DNA from: DASQBT01 sp049578545 | GTDB taxonomy: Bacteria > Pseudomonadota > Gammaproteobacteria > Burkholderiales > Thiobacillaceae | Direction: 5' to 3' | DNA length: 64,000 bases | Assembly: GCA_049578545.1 (NCBI GenBank) | Contig: JBAUMF010000053.1 | Span: forward strand, 1-64,000 | Shown: positions 7,942-16,512 of the stretch, piece by piece | How the letters are laid out: each line of letters begins with the position of its first letter | Position numbering within the stretch: position 1 is the stretch's first letter | Program-made: the position numbers and the translations under genes | Notes under the pieces: model-generated | Seen by the model: only the letters and a program-made list of their open reading frames with translations | What the model was told of the DNA's origin: nothing | Database searches by the model: none

Positions 7942-8520
7942 TCAGTCGTGGATATCGAGCTGAGCGAGAAGTGCGGCCAGTACCCTTCCCAGGTTGCCTG
8001 CACTGACGATGTCTACCGGCGACTTGCCGGAAAGTGCGTCGCTCGGCTCTGACAAAGCGTAGTAGAGCGTCCACTCATCCACATCGTGCGCTTTCTTCAG
8101 CAGCGCCTGAGTGAGTTTCTTCCTGGTTTCGTCGAGCTGCCAGTCGGGAATGCGCTGCCCACGCGCACCGATCGACAGTGCGAGTAAACGCCGCATCTCC
8201 ACATCCTTGTAAATCTGCTGACGGGACTTGCCGGCAAGCTGCGCGAAATCAGCCACCGGTAGATTAAGTGGCTTGCGGAACTCCTTCAGCATCAGGGCTC
8301 GACCCCGTTGCAGGTCCGTGGCGGACGGTTTCCAGCGTTTTTCGGCCCTAAAAGACTGGATGGAAGTATCGGTACGGGGATCCTTCCCATGCAGTTGTTC
8401 CAACTTCCGCTCGACCTCCTGGTTGATAACCCTGGAGAGTCGAGCGCTGAATGCGGGCTTGTCCAGGATGGTCGCCACTTCGGCGAACTCGTCCAAAACG
8501 CTGTTAGATACGATATTCAT
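7942..8520 (-). CDS. Xre/ParS-type antitoxin paired with the RES toxin
   Basis: This 192-residue protein has a central helix-turn-helix-like stretch (LPVADFAQLAGKSRQQIYKDVEMRRL). Its C-terminal region (LSGKSPVDIVSAGNLGRVLAALL) matches the antitoxin/toxin-binding domain of the MbcA/ParS/Xre family. The N-terminal 80 residues are longer than in many Xre antitoxins. A perfect palindrome just upstream (8563-8582) is a plausible operator for autorepression. Confidence 0.85.
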   Translation of the reverse strand: MNIVSNSVLDEFAEVATILDKPAFSARLSRVINQEVERKLEQLHGKDPRTDTSIQSFRAEKRWKPSATDLQRGRALMLKEFRKPLNLPVADFAQLAGKSRQQIYKDVEMRRLLALSIGARGQRIPDWQLDETRKKLTQALLKKAHDVDEWTLYYALSEPSDALSGKSPVDIVSAGNLGRVLAALLAQLDIHD

Positions 8521-8562
8521 GGCATGCCCCTGCGCAGGTTTATCTTATGTCAACATAGCCGC

Positions 8563-8582
8563 AATTGACAATTATGTCAATT
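8563..8582. promoter_or_regulatory. palindromic operator upstream of the RES-Xre operon
   Basis: AATTGACA-ATTA-TGTCAATT is a perfect inverted repeat with 8-bp arms, 43 bp before the antitoxin start. A further half-site TATGTCAA lies at 8546-8553, between it and the start codon. This placement fits an antitoxin autorepression site. Confidence 0.65.
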
Positions 8583-8739
8583 ATAACAAGTAGGACAACC
8601 GGACAGCTACGCTTCCGGGCGCCCACCCCGGCATCTCCAATCTTGCAAGACAGGGCCGGTGGACATCCTAGCCTCCCTCGCCCTGCGGGCGAAGCCAGAG
8701 ACGGGTTGGAAACGTTTATGCGGCCTGGGAGACGCCCCG

Positions 8740-9290
8740 TCAAGGGGTCCGCTTGGGTCGTGTGAACGGGATGACGTTGGCCTGAGGCCGACGCCCGGCC
8801 GCTGCCAACATGGCATCAGCGGCCCGTTCCATGGATTCGCGCACGGGATCCAGGGTCATGTGCACATAGATTTCCGTTGCCGCCGCTGTTTTATGCCCGA
8901 GCGATTCGCCGATGGTCGGGAGGCTTGCACCCGTGTTGCGCTGCCAGCTGGCATTGGTGCGGCGCAGATCATGCGGGCGCAGATCGGGGAGCCGGGCTCC
9001 TGTCGTGTCGATCTGCATCTCGGCGGCCACCCGGCGAGCACGCTGGAGCGTTTGGTTGAAGGTCTCCACCTTGCGGCCGTGATTCCCCGGTCCCAGATCG
9101 GGCTCTCGTGGCACGGGCCACTGGAAGTCACCGCCTGCGGCACGAATCCTTTTAGTAAGTTGAGTCAGCTCGTCGCGGTCCAGTATCCGTTTCCATCCAC
9201 CCTTGAGGTTGGCGATGTGTCCTGTCGCACCTCTGCCCGGAAACACAAACTCTGCCGCCAGCGCGGGTTTGCGCCGCCTGACGCTCTTGA
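8740..9290 (-). pseudogene. tyrosine recombinase, C-terminal fragment
   Basis: The C-terminal half of a phage-type integrase is preserved. In the frame starting at 9246, RPHDLRRT (90-97) carries the H92xxR95 box, LGHK (116-119) the third His, and EIYVHM (125-130) the nucleophile Tyr127. Similarity runs upstream to about 9290 in the same frame (KPALAAEFVFPGR) and then stops at an in-frame stop codon. The first catalytic Arg, core-binding domain and arm-binding domain are absent, so it is inactive. It abuts another truncated gene on the opposite strand. Confidence 0.8.
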
Positions 9291-9793
9291 GTCACTTCGA
9301 CAAACCCCTGGTTGCGGATGAAGCTGAAGCAGAAAACCTGATCGATCGATGTGAGTCGGGATTTGAGATAGACGTTTACTCCCACCTGGTGAAGAAAGGC
9401 TACCAGGTCACTCCGCAGGTCAAGACCGGGGCCTACCGCATCGACATGGTCGTGGAGGGCACGAGCGACACGCGGCTCGCCATCGAGTGTGACGGCGATG
9501 AATTTCATGGCCCCGATCGTTGGCAGCAGGACATGAACAGGCAGCGCGTTCTGGAACGGGCGGGCTGGACCTTTTGGCGGTGCTTCGCGTCAACCTGGTC
9601 GTTGCGAAAGGATGAGGTGTTCGGGGAGCTGCTGGATCAGTTGACGGCCATCGGCATTGAATCTCTTGGAGCGCTGGAGCGGGCGCCGAGCCTAGTGGAG
9701 AAACGCGTTTGGGTAATGCCCTCAGCGAGCGGCGAAGAACCGGATGACGTAGCTGAAGTGCTTGAGAGCGCCGTTAACTCGGCGGATGTATGA
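9203..9793 (+). pseudogene. C-terminal nuclease domain of a large helicase-like protein (fragment)
   Basis: From about residue 30 (HFDKPLVADEAEAENLIDR) this frame matches the restriction-endonuclease-like domain (MTES_1575 type) found at the C-terminus of large SF1/Upf1-like helicases. The PD-(D/E)xK core is visible: E54, D81 in YRID, E95-C-D97, then RQRVLERAGWTFWRCF. The frame is open to its natural end. The helicase part is missing, and residues 1-29 derive from the antisense of the integrase fragment. A functional product is unlikely. Confidence 0.65.
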
Positions 9794-10335
9794 TCAGGCT
9801 TATTCGGAGGTGGTTAAGCCTTGACCATGCTGCTGCTTCAGGTGCTTTACATCCCCTTGATTTTCGTCTAGAGTCCATGCCGTAGTCATACGGTAAGTCA
9901 TACGAAGCGGTTGTGATTACGATTCTTAAGTTATTGATTATTATCAATTAACTTATTGGTGCAAGGCAATCCCCCCCTCTCCGCCAGTCCCCGGCATGAT
10001 GTCCTGATTTACCGTTTGGGGCCTTGTTTTTCAGTGGTTTTGAAGCGTTTGCTACACATAAGCGCGCTCTAAGCCGCCCTCCCACGAAACCATACCAAGA
10101 CAGCTCCCTTACCTTCACCGCAGAGGCGATACATTCTTCTTCCGCGTCGCGGTTCCCGCAGGCCTTCCGTCACTTGTTGGCTGCCGTGAAATCACGAAGA
10201 CCCGCCAGACCAGTCATCCTTGGCCTTTTGGGTTGCAAACGGCAAGCCCGAACTTCGAGGACGCATTTCACGATGCGGGCCAGAGCGGTACACTATCCTT
10301 GTTTTCAAAGTGCCCGGTGAAGTCAAGAATCCAAA
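9794..10335. other. gene-free region with an AT-rich stretch
   Basis: No coding frame looks real in these 542 bp. The first third is AT-rich and holds a palindrome (9928-9954). The remainder is ordinary sequence leading to the short conserved gene at 10336. Confidence 0.5.
9928..9954. promoter_or_regulatory. AT-rich imperfect palindrome, Fur-like
   Basis: Arms AAGTTATTGAT and ATCAATTAACTT are inverted around TATT with one extra T. The composition is reminiscent of Fur-type boxes but the match is loose, and no gene starts within 300 bp. Its function is unknown. Confidence 0.3.
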
Positions 10336-10638
10336 ATGAAGAAACCCGAAACCTTTGATGAGTTCATGGACTTGGTGCATCAGGCGGTCTATGAGGTGGA
10401 TGAACTGCGCGCCTGTATCGAGGACGACTATGAGGAAATGGCCCGCTACATGCCGTTTCTCGATGGGCTGGATACGGAGTTACGCAAGTTGTTCGATGAC
10501 ATGACAGCGGGGAAATTTGAGGATCTCGGTATGGGCCATGACCTGCCTTACATGCCGATTCTGCTTCGTTTTGAGCGAGATATTCCGTTCCGCGATCTGC
10601 TACGAACCATCAACCAGGCCTATCGCGAAGGCTTGTAG
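10336..10638 (+). CDS. conserved hypothetical protein next to the Fur-family gene
   Basis: This 100-residue acidic, helical protein begins MKKPETFDEFMDLVHQAVYE and has no signal peptide or transmembrane segment. I do not recognise a domain. The coding sequence has no codon anomalies and begins soon after a plausible upstream region, so it looks real. It converges on the Fur-family gene with 11 bp between stop codons. Confidence 0.6.
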   Translation: MKKPETFDEFMDLVHQAVYEVDELRACIEDDYEEMARYMPFLDGLDTELRKLFDDMTAGKFEDLGMGHDLPYMPILLRFERDIPFRDLLRTINQAYREGL

Positions 10639-10649
10639 TCGCGCTGTTG

Positions 10650-11093
10650 TTACTTGCTGGGCCTGTTGCGCACGCGGACTATCAGGTCGATGCCTTCTGT
10701 TTCCATGCCTTGTGGCAGGGGGGGAAGGCCTTGTATCGAGACCTCCTCGGCATCGATGTCCGTCAAGCGGCCCGAATCGGTATCGTAGAGATGATGGTGC
10801 GGCCGTGTGTTGGGATCGTAGAACACCTTGTTGGGATCAACGATGACTTCACGGATCATGCCTTTCTCCAGAAACAGGTTGAGCGTGTTGTAGACCGTCG
10901 CTTTTGAGGTTTCCGCATGGCGGTCGTTAACTATAGTCATTACCTGATCGGCGGAGAGGTGTTCTTGTCTGGAGAAAAGAGCATGGGCAATCTCAATCCG
11001 CTGATGGGTCGGATTGATGTCATGAAAGCGTAACAACTCTGCCATGTTGTCCCGGGTGTAACGCATCACCTGCTTTGCATTTGTGATCTCCAT
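10650..11093 (-). CDS. Fur-family transcriptional regulator lacking the CxxC zinc site
   Basis: This 147-residue Fur/PerR/Irr-type repressor has a winged helix at about 15-85 (LRFHDINPTHQRIEIAHALF, TSKATVYNTLNLFLEKGMI). The dimerisation/metal region begins at RPHHHLYDTDSG (98-107). The HHH cluster at 99-101 is kept, but the CxxC pair that normally follows to hold structural zinc is absent, as in Irr-like or some Mur-like members. Sensing of iron, haem or peroxide is possible. A Fur-like box lies directly before its start codon, suggesting autoregulation. Confidence 0.85.
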   Translation of the reverse strand: MEITNAKQVMRYTRDNMAELLRFHDINPTHQRIEIAHALFSRQEHLSADQVMTIVNDRHAETSKATVYNTLNLFLEKGMIREVIVDPNKVFYDPNTRPHHHLYDTDSGRLTDIDAEEVSIQGLPPLPQGMETEGIDLIVRVRNRPSK

Positions 11094-11111
11094 AATTATT
11101 AATGATAATCC
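11094..11111. promoter_or_regulatory. Fur-box-like site at the regulator start
   Basis: AATTATTAATGATAATCC, read on the + strand immediately upstream of the reverse-strand ATG, resembles the GATAATGATAATCATTATC consensus. Binding here would overlap the ribosome site or promoter of the regulator gene. Confidence 0.45.
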
Positions 11112-11255
11112 AATATTTGGACTCTGTCTAAATGAGCAGATATCAAATTATCGCTAAGTACTGGCATGTTGCTAAAGCATGGTCTGGCCAAAGTTGATCA
11201 ACGTCTTCCGGGCAAAAGCTTTTATAATCCTGACTTTATTAAGCCAGATCTTCCA

Positions 11256-12557
11256 GTGATCAAGCCCACGCGCCTCGACAGCAGCCAGCCGGATTTCCTT
11301 CCCCGACTTGACCGCCTCTTGCATTTTGACGATGCCATTGATGCTTCGATCGAAACTACGGTGGCGGCCATCCTCGCCGACGTAAAAGCCCACGGTGATG
11401 AGGCTGTTGTGCAGTACACCAACAAATTTGATCGCATGTCGGCGACATCGCTGGCTGAGCTTGAGCTCAACCACGCCCGATTGGAACATGCACTAGCGGG
11501 CCTGCCTATAGATCGCAGAAAGGCTTTGGAGGAAGCAGCAGAACGGGTGCGCCACTATCATGAAAAACAGGTGCAGGCCTCGTGGACCTACACGGAAGGC
11601 GACGGCACGATGCTGGGCCAACAGGTGACTCCGCTGGACCGGGTGGGTCTGTACGTGCCAGGCGGCAAGGCAGCCTATCCTTCCTCCGTGCTGATGAATG
11701 CCATTCCGGCCAAGGTGGCAGGCGTAGGAGAACTGGTCATGGTGGTGCCTACGCCCGGTGGCGAGCTGAATGATCTGGTTCTGGCGGCTGCCGCCATTGT
11801 CGGCGTGGATCGGGTGTTCACGATCGGCGGCGCACAGGCGGTTGCAGCACTGGCCTATGGTACGCAAACGATTCCTCAGGTGGACAAGATTGTCGGGCCC
11901 GGCAATGCCTATGTGGCCGCGGCCAAGCGGCGTGTGTTCGGCACGGTGGGCATCGACATGATTGCCGGCCCGTCGGAAATTCTGGTTATCTGCGATGGCA
12001 AAACCAATCCAGACTGGATTGCAATGGACCTGTTCTCCCAGGCAGAGCACGACGAACTGGCTCAGGCAATTCTCCTGTCGCCCGATGCAGCCTTCCTTGA
12101 TGCTGTCGAAGCGTCCATGCAGAGACTGGCAAAGGAAATGCCACGTAACACGGTAATTGAGACCTCGCTGAACAATCGCGGCGTGCTGGTTAAAACCCTT
12201 GATCTCGATGAGTCCGTGGCAATTTCCAATCGTATTGCACCCGAGCATCTGGAATTGTCCGTTGACGACCCGGTCGCATTGTCAAAGAAAATTCGTCATG
12301 CCGGCGCCATCTTCATGGGCCGAAACACCTGTGAGGCATTGGGTGACTACTGCGCCGGGCCAAACCATGTATTACCCACCTCGCGCACGGCGCGGTTCTC
12401 ATCCCCTTTGGGCGTCTATGACTTCCAGAAGCGTTCAAGCCTCATTATGGTCTCGGCTGAAGGCGCACAGACACTTGGACGCATCGCGGCTACGCTGGCG
12501 TATGGAGAAGGCTTGCAGGCACACGCCCGTTCGGCTGAATACCGTTTGCATCGCTGA
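11256..12557 (+). CDS. hisD: histidinol dehydrogenase
   Basis: This enzyme catalyses the last two oxidations of histidine synthesis, L-histidinol to L-histidine, with NAD+ and Zn2+. Family landmarks include YVPGGKAAYPSSVLM, GPGNAYVAAAKR, the signature IDMIAGPSEILVI, FSQAEHDE and NRIAPEHLEL. The frame is open from ATG 11166 (463 residues), but the first 30 codons are unlike the family. GTG 11256 gives the usual ~433 residues starting VIKPTRLDSSQPDF. Neither start has a strong ribosome site. It is the first gene of the his cluster here; hisG, its usual upstream partner in betaproteobacteria, is not adjacent. Confidence 0.95.
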   Translation: MIKPTRLDSSQPDFLPRLDRLLHFDDAIDASIETTVAAILADVKAHGDEAVVQYTNKFDRMSATSLAELELNHARLEHALAGLPIDRRKALEEAAERVRHYHEKQVQASWTYTEGDGTMLGQQVTPLDRVGLYVPGGKAAYPSSVLMNAIPAKVAGVGELVMVVPTPGGELNDLVLAAAAIVGVDRVFTIGGAQAVAALAYGTQTIPQVDKIVGPGNAYVAAAKRRVFGTVGIDMIAGPSEILVICDGKTNPDWIAMDLFSQAEHDELAQAILLSPDAAFLDAVEASMQRLAKEMPRNTVIETSLNNRGVLVKTLDLDESVAISNRIAPEHLELSVDDPVALSKKIRHAGAIFMGRNTCEALGDYCAGPNHVLPTSRTARFSSPLGVYDFQKRSSLIMVSAEGAQTLGRIAATLAYGEGLQAHARSAEYRLHR

Positions 12558-12569
12558 AGAAGGAACGTC

Positions 12570-13631
12570 TTGAGTCAATACTGGAGCGCGGTGGTGCAAG
12601 GCTTGAGCCCCTATGTTCCGGGCGAGCAGCCCAAGTTGGACAAGCTGGTCAAACTCAACACCAATGAGAACCCTTATGGCCCAAGCCCTAGGGTTCTGGA
12701 AGCATTGCGCAGGGAGGTTGGCGAAAACTTGAGGCTCTACCCAGACCCGGCCTCCGATAGACTGCGTCATGAGATCGCTACGGTTCATCGAGTAGAGTCT
12801 GATCAGGTGTTTGTCGGCAATGGTTCCGACGAGATACTGGCACATGCATTCATGGCGTTGCTCAAGCACGACAAGCCTATTCTGTTTCCGGATGTCACTT
12901 ACAGTTTTTATCCGGTCTATAGCAAGTTGTATGGTGTGGCCTATCGGGAGGTGCCTCTTACCGAATCATTCGAGATTCGAATTGACGACTATTTTGCCGA
13001 GAATGGCGGGATCATCTTTCCCAATCCGAACGCCCCGACAGCACGGTTGCTGGCAGCCTCTGAAATCGAACGCTTGCTTAAAGCCAATACTGATTCCGTG
13101 GTGGTGATCGACGAGGCCTATATTGATTTTGGCGGTGAATCTGTGGTGGATCTGGTGGATCACTACCCGCAGCTACTGGTGGTGCACACCCTATCCAAGT
13201 CCTATTCCCTCGCCGGTTTGCGCGTGGGTTATGCCATTGGACAGAAGGAATTGGTCGAGGGGCTGGTAAGGGTGAAGGACAGCTTCAATTCCTATCCGCT
13301 CGATCGATTAGCCCAGGCCGGGGCGGTTGCGGCCTTGCAGGATCGTGCTTATTTCGAGCAGACACGAAACAGGGTGATTGAAACCCGGGCCCAATTAGAC
13401 CTTGAATTAATTGCGCTTGGATTTGAGGTTCTGCCTTCCGGCGCAAATTTCGTCTTCGCGCGTCATCCAGAGCGCGATGGATCCGGGTTGATGGCCAGGC
13501 TGCGCGAGCGCAGCATTATTGTCAGGCATTTCCGCCGACCTGAGCGCATCGCGCAATTCCTGCGAATCACCGTGGGGACGGATGCCCAGTGTGAGGCGCT
13601 TGTCGCCGCCTTGAAGGAAATTCTGCTCTGA
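12570..13631 (+). CDS. hisC: histidinol-phosphate aminotransferase
   Basis: This PLP enzyme (353 residues) transaminates imidazole-acetol phosphate with glutamate. KLNTNENPYGPSP is the substrate-binding N-terminus, VVIDEAYIDF the PLP pyridine contact, and HTLSKSYSLAGLRVGY carries the Schiff-base lysine. The start codon is TTG with AAGGAA 5 bp upstream. It lies 12 bp after hisD. Confidence 0.95.
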   Translation: MSQYWSAVVQGLSPYVPGEQPKLDKLVKLNTNENPYGPSPRVLEALRREVGENLRLYPDPASDRLRHEIATVHRVESDQVFVGNGSDEILAHAFMALLKHDKPILFPDVTYSFYPVYSKLYGVAYREVPLTESFEIRIDDYFAENGGIIFPNPNAPTARLLAASEIERLLKANTDSVVVIDEAYIDFGGESVVDLVDHYPQLLVVHTLSKSYSLAGLRVGYAIGQKELVEGLVRVKDSFNSYPLDRLAQAGAVAALQDRAYFEQTRNRVIETRAQLDLELIALGFEVLPSGANFVFARHPERDGSGLMARLRERSIIVRHFRRPERIAQFLRITVGTDAQCEALVAALKEILL

Positions 13632-13701
13632 TATCGACCACGACAGCCGCTCCAAAGCGGGATTAGCGTTTAGAATTCATAAAAACCACCGTTATCGCAT
13701 C

Positions 13702-14289
13702 ATGCGTACTGCACAAGTTACCCGCAACACCCTGGAAACCCAGATCAACGTGTCAATCAACCTCGATGGCACTGGCAAGGCGAGCCTTAATACCGGTGTG
13801 CCGTTTTTCGATCACATGCTCGAGCAGTTTGTTCGGCATGGTCTGATTGACCTAGACATTCATGCCACAGGCGATCTTCACATCGATGCCCACCACATGG
13901 TTGAGGATGCAGGTATCACGCTGGGTCAGGCATTTGCCAAAGCATTGGGGGACAAGAAAGGCATTCGCCGTTATGGCCACGCATATGTGCCGCTGGACGA
14001 AGCGCTATCCCGAGTGGTGATTGACCTGTCCGGCCGCCCTGGCCTTGAGTACCACGTCGATTACACGCGTGCGCGGATCGGTGAGTTTGATGTAGATCTG
14101 TTTCTGGAATTCTTCCGGGGCTTCATCAATCATGCAAGCGTGACCCTGCATATTGATAATCTGCGTGGGATAAATGCACATCACCAGGCTGAAACAATTT
14201 TCAAGGCGTTTGGACGTGCATTGCGTATGGCCACTGAGCTCGATGCCCGAATGGGTGACGTGCTGCCTTCAACCAAGGGCTTACTTTGA
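13702..14289 (+). CDS. hisB: imidazoleglycerol-phosphate dehydratase
   Basis: This is the monofunctional HisB of 195 residues, converting IGP to imidazole-acetol phosphate. The two Mn-binding motif sets are present: FFDHMLEQFVRHGLID with DAHHMVEDAG, and FRGFINHASVTLHI with GINAHHQAETIFKAFGRAL. It has no fused phosphatase domain. It lies 70 bp after hisC and overlaps hisH by 4 bp. Confidence 0.96.
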   Translation: MRTAQVTRNTLETQINVSINLDGTGKASLNTGVPFFDHMLEQFVRHGLIDLDIHATGDLHIDAHHMVEDAGITLGQAFAKALGDKKGIRRYGHAYVPLDEALSRVVIDLSGRPGLEYHVDYTRARIGEFDVDLFLEFFRGFINHASVTLHIDNLRGINAHHQAETIFKAFGRALRMATELDARMGDVLPSTKGLL

Positions 14290-14978
14290 ACGCTGCTGCG
14301 GATATTGCCGTTATTGATTACGGCATGGGTAATTTGAGATCGGTTTCCAAGGCGCTGGAGCACGTCGCACCGGCGGCAAACGTTGCAGTCACATCAGATC
14401 CAGCCGTTATCCTGGCGGCGGAACGGGTGGTTTTCCCGGGCCAGGGTGCAGCACGCGACTGTATGCGGGAAATCGATCTTCGCGGATTGCGCAACGTGAT
14501 TATGGAAGCGGCAGAGACCAAACCCTTCCTGGGCATCTGCATGGGCTTGCAGGTGCTATTCGATCACAGTGAAGAAGGAAATACGCCTTGTCTGGGCATT
14601 TTCAAAGGTGAGGTTACCCGTTTCCCCAACGAAGCCATGCACGACCAGACCGGTGACAAGCTCAAGGTGCCACACATGGGCTGGAACAACGTATTCCAGG
14701 CGGCCCATCATCCCCTGTGGTTGGGTATCGAAGATGGTAGCCGGTTCTATTTCGTTCACAGCTATTTTGTCCAGCCGGCTAGTCGGGAGATCATCGCCGG
14801 CTTTGCGCATTATCCCTTTCCATTCACGTGTGCGGTGGCCTCGGACAATATCTTTGCTGTGCAGTTTCATCCCGAGAAGAGCGCTGATGCCGGATTATCC
14901 CTCTTGGGCAATTTCATTACCTGGGATCCGTTCAAACGGTCTTCTGCCTGCGCTGGTGCTAATAGTGCTTGTGTCTAA
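14286..14978 (+). CDS. hisH: imidazole glycerol phosphate synthase, glutaminase subunit
   Basis: HisH supplies ammonia from glutamine to HisF. This 230-residue class I amidotransferase shows IDYGMGNLRSV, VFPGQGAARDCM (oxyanion region), the nucleophile in GICMGLQVLF, and the catalytic HPE triad in VQFHPEKS. The start codon is TTG, overlapping the hisB stop. The C-terminus runs about 15 residues past the usual LLGNFITW (DPFKRSSACAGANSACV), an odd Cys/Ala tail that may be neutral. Confidence 0.95.
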   Translation: MNAAADIAVIDYGMGNLRSVSKALEHVAPAANVAVTSDPAVILAAERVVFPGQGAARDCMREIDLRGLRNVIMEAAETKPFLGICMGLQVLFDHSEEGNTPCLGIFKGEVTRFPNEAMHDQTGDKLKVPHMGWNNVFQAAHHPLWLGIEDGSRFYFVHSYFVQPASREIIAGFAHYPFPFTCAVASDNIFAVQFHPEKSADAGLSLLGNFITWDPFKRSSACAGANSACV

Positions 14979-14999
14979 ACCCACCCTGCTTTAATCGTC

Positions 15000-15755
15000 A
15001 TGCTGATTATTCCTGCGATCGACCTCAAGGACGGCCATTGCGTTCGCCTCGAACAAGGTGAAATGGAGAAGGCCACTGTGTTTTCAGAAGATCCGGCCTC
15101 GATGGCCCGCCACTGGTTGGATCAGGGAGGGCGTCGCCTGCATCTGGTGGATCTGAACGGTGCCTTTGCCGGCAAGCCGGTGAACGAAGACGTCATTCAA
15201 GCGATCGTGGAAGAAATCGGCGATGAAATTCCGTTGCAACTTGGAGGCGGCATTCGTGACCTGGCCACAATTGAACGCTACCTCGACGATGGCATCCGCT
15301 ATGTGATTATCGGTACAGCCGCGGTAAAAAATCCGGGCTTTTTGCACGAAGCCTGCGATGCATTTCCCGGCCACGTGATGGTAGGGCTGGATGCCAGGGA
15401 CGGCAAAGTGGCGGTCGAGGGCTGGTCCAAACTGACCGGCCATGATGTCGTCGATCTTGCCAGGCGTTTTGAAGATTACGGCGTCGAAGCAGTCATCTAT
15501 ACGGATATCGGACGCGACGGAATGCTAACTGGCGTGAATATCGAGGCGACAGTGCGTCTGGCCCAAGCGCTGCATATCCCCGTAATTGCGAGTGGTGGAT
15601 TGACCGATCTGGATGATGTGCGCAAGCTGAGCGAGGTTGCTGGAGAAGGCATCATGGGCGCAATTACCGGTCGTGCAATATATCAGGGCACCCTCAATTT
15701 TTCGGAAGCACAAAAGCTCGCTGATGAATTGGCTGGCAGCGTTTACGGAGAATAA
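15000..15755 (+). CDS. hisA: phosphoribosylformimino-5-aminoimidazole carboxamide ribotide isomerase
   Basis: This (beta/alpha)8 barrel of 251 residues catalyses the Amadori rearrangement of ProFAR to PRFAR. Asp in IPAIDLKDG and Asp in YTDIGRDGML are the catalytic pair, and LQLGGGIRD and IASGGLTDLDD are the two phosphate-binding loops. It is homologous to the next gene, hisF. Only 1 bp separates its stop from the hisF start. Confidence 0.96.
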   Translation: MLIIPAIDLKDGHCVRLEQGEMEKATVFSEDPASMARHWLDQGGRRLHLVDLNGAFAGKPVNEDVIQAIVEEIGDEIPLQLGGGIRDLATIERYLDDGIRYVIIGTAAVKNPGFLHEACDAFPGHVMVGLDARDGKVAVEGWSKLTGHDVVDLARRFEDYGVEAVIYTDIGRDGMLTGVNIEATVRLAQALHIPVIASGGLTDLDDVRKLSEVAGEGIMGAITGRAIYQGTLNFSEAQKLADELAGSVYGE

Positions 15756-15756
15756 T

Positions 15757-16512
15757 GTGTTGGCCAAACGCATCATTCCCTGCCTTGATGTCACTGCGGG
15801 GCGCGTGGTTAAAGGGGTTAATTTTGTCGACCTCAAGGATGCAGGCGACCCGGTTGAAATAGCGAAGCGGTATAACGATGAGGGCGCGGATGAGCTGACC
15901 TTTCTTGACATTACCGCAAGCTCCGATAATCGTGACTTGATCCTGCATATTATTGAAGATGTTGCGTCCCAGGTCTTCATCCCTCTGACGGTGGGCGGCG
16001 GCGTTCGCACGGTGGAAGACGTGCGCAGGCTGCTAAATGCCGGTGCCGACAAGGTCGGCGTCAATACTGCAGCGGTGGCAAATCCCCAACTGGTGGCTGA
16101 TGCCACGGGTTATTATGGTTCGCAATGTATCGTCGTGGCGATTGACGCAAAGAGAGTAGGCGACCACTGGGGAGTTTTTACCCATGGGGGCCGTAAGCCA
16201 ACAACGTTGGACGCTATCGAATGGGCCAAGAAAATGGAAGGCCTGGGGGCAGGTGAACTTCTCTTGACTTCGATGGACCGAGATGGAACAAAAAGCGGAT
16301 TTGATCTGGAATTAACCAGGAAAATTTCTGATGCGGTGGATATCCCGATCATTGCCAGCGGGGGCGTGGGGAATCTTCAGCATATGGTTGATGGAGTTCA
16401 ACAGGGCCATGCGGACGCAGTACTGGCAGCCAGTATTTTCCATTTCGCTGAGTACACGGTGAATCAAGCCAAGCTATACATGAAGCAACATGGAATTGAG
16501 GTTCGTTTGTGA
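15757..16512 (+). CDS. hisF: imidazole glycerol phosphate synthase, cyclase subunit
   Basis: HisF uses HisH-derived ammonia to form IGP and AICAR. Its 251-residue barrel starts LAKRIIPCLDVTAGRVVKG with the catalytic Asp. LTVGGGVRTVEDV, LTSMDRDGTKSGFDLEL (second Asp) and IIASGGVGNLQHM follow. The start is GTG at 15757, preceded by GGAGAATAAT. The frame is open further upstream within hisA but similarity begins here. It overlaps hisI by 4 bp. Confidence 0.96.
   Translation: MLAKRIIPCLDVTAGRVVKGVNFVDLKDAGDPVEIAKRYNDEGADELTFLDITASSDNRDLILHIIEDVASQVFIPLTVGGGVRTVEDVRRLLNAGADKVGVNTAAVANPQLVADATGYYGSQCIVVAIDAKRVGDHWGVFTHGGRKPTTLDAIEWAKKMEGLGAGELLLTSMDRDGTKSGFDLELTRKISDAVDIPIIASGGVGNLQHMVDGVQQGHADAVLAASIFHFAEYTVNQAKLYMKQHGIEVRL

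Noticed and set aside
8659..9321. 220-codon forward-strand frame over the integrase fragment
   Set aside because: It lies antisense to the recognisable integrase sequence and has no family similarity.
10024..10320. 98-codon forward frame in the gene-free stretch
   Set aside because: No ribosome site, biased Ser/Arg composition and no domain.
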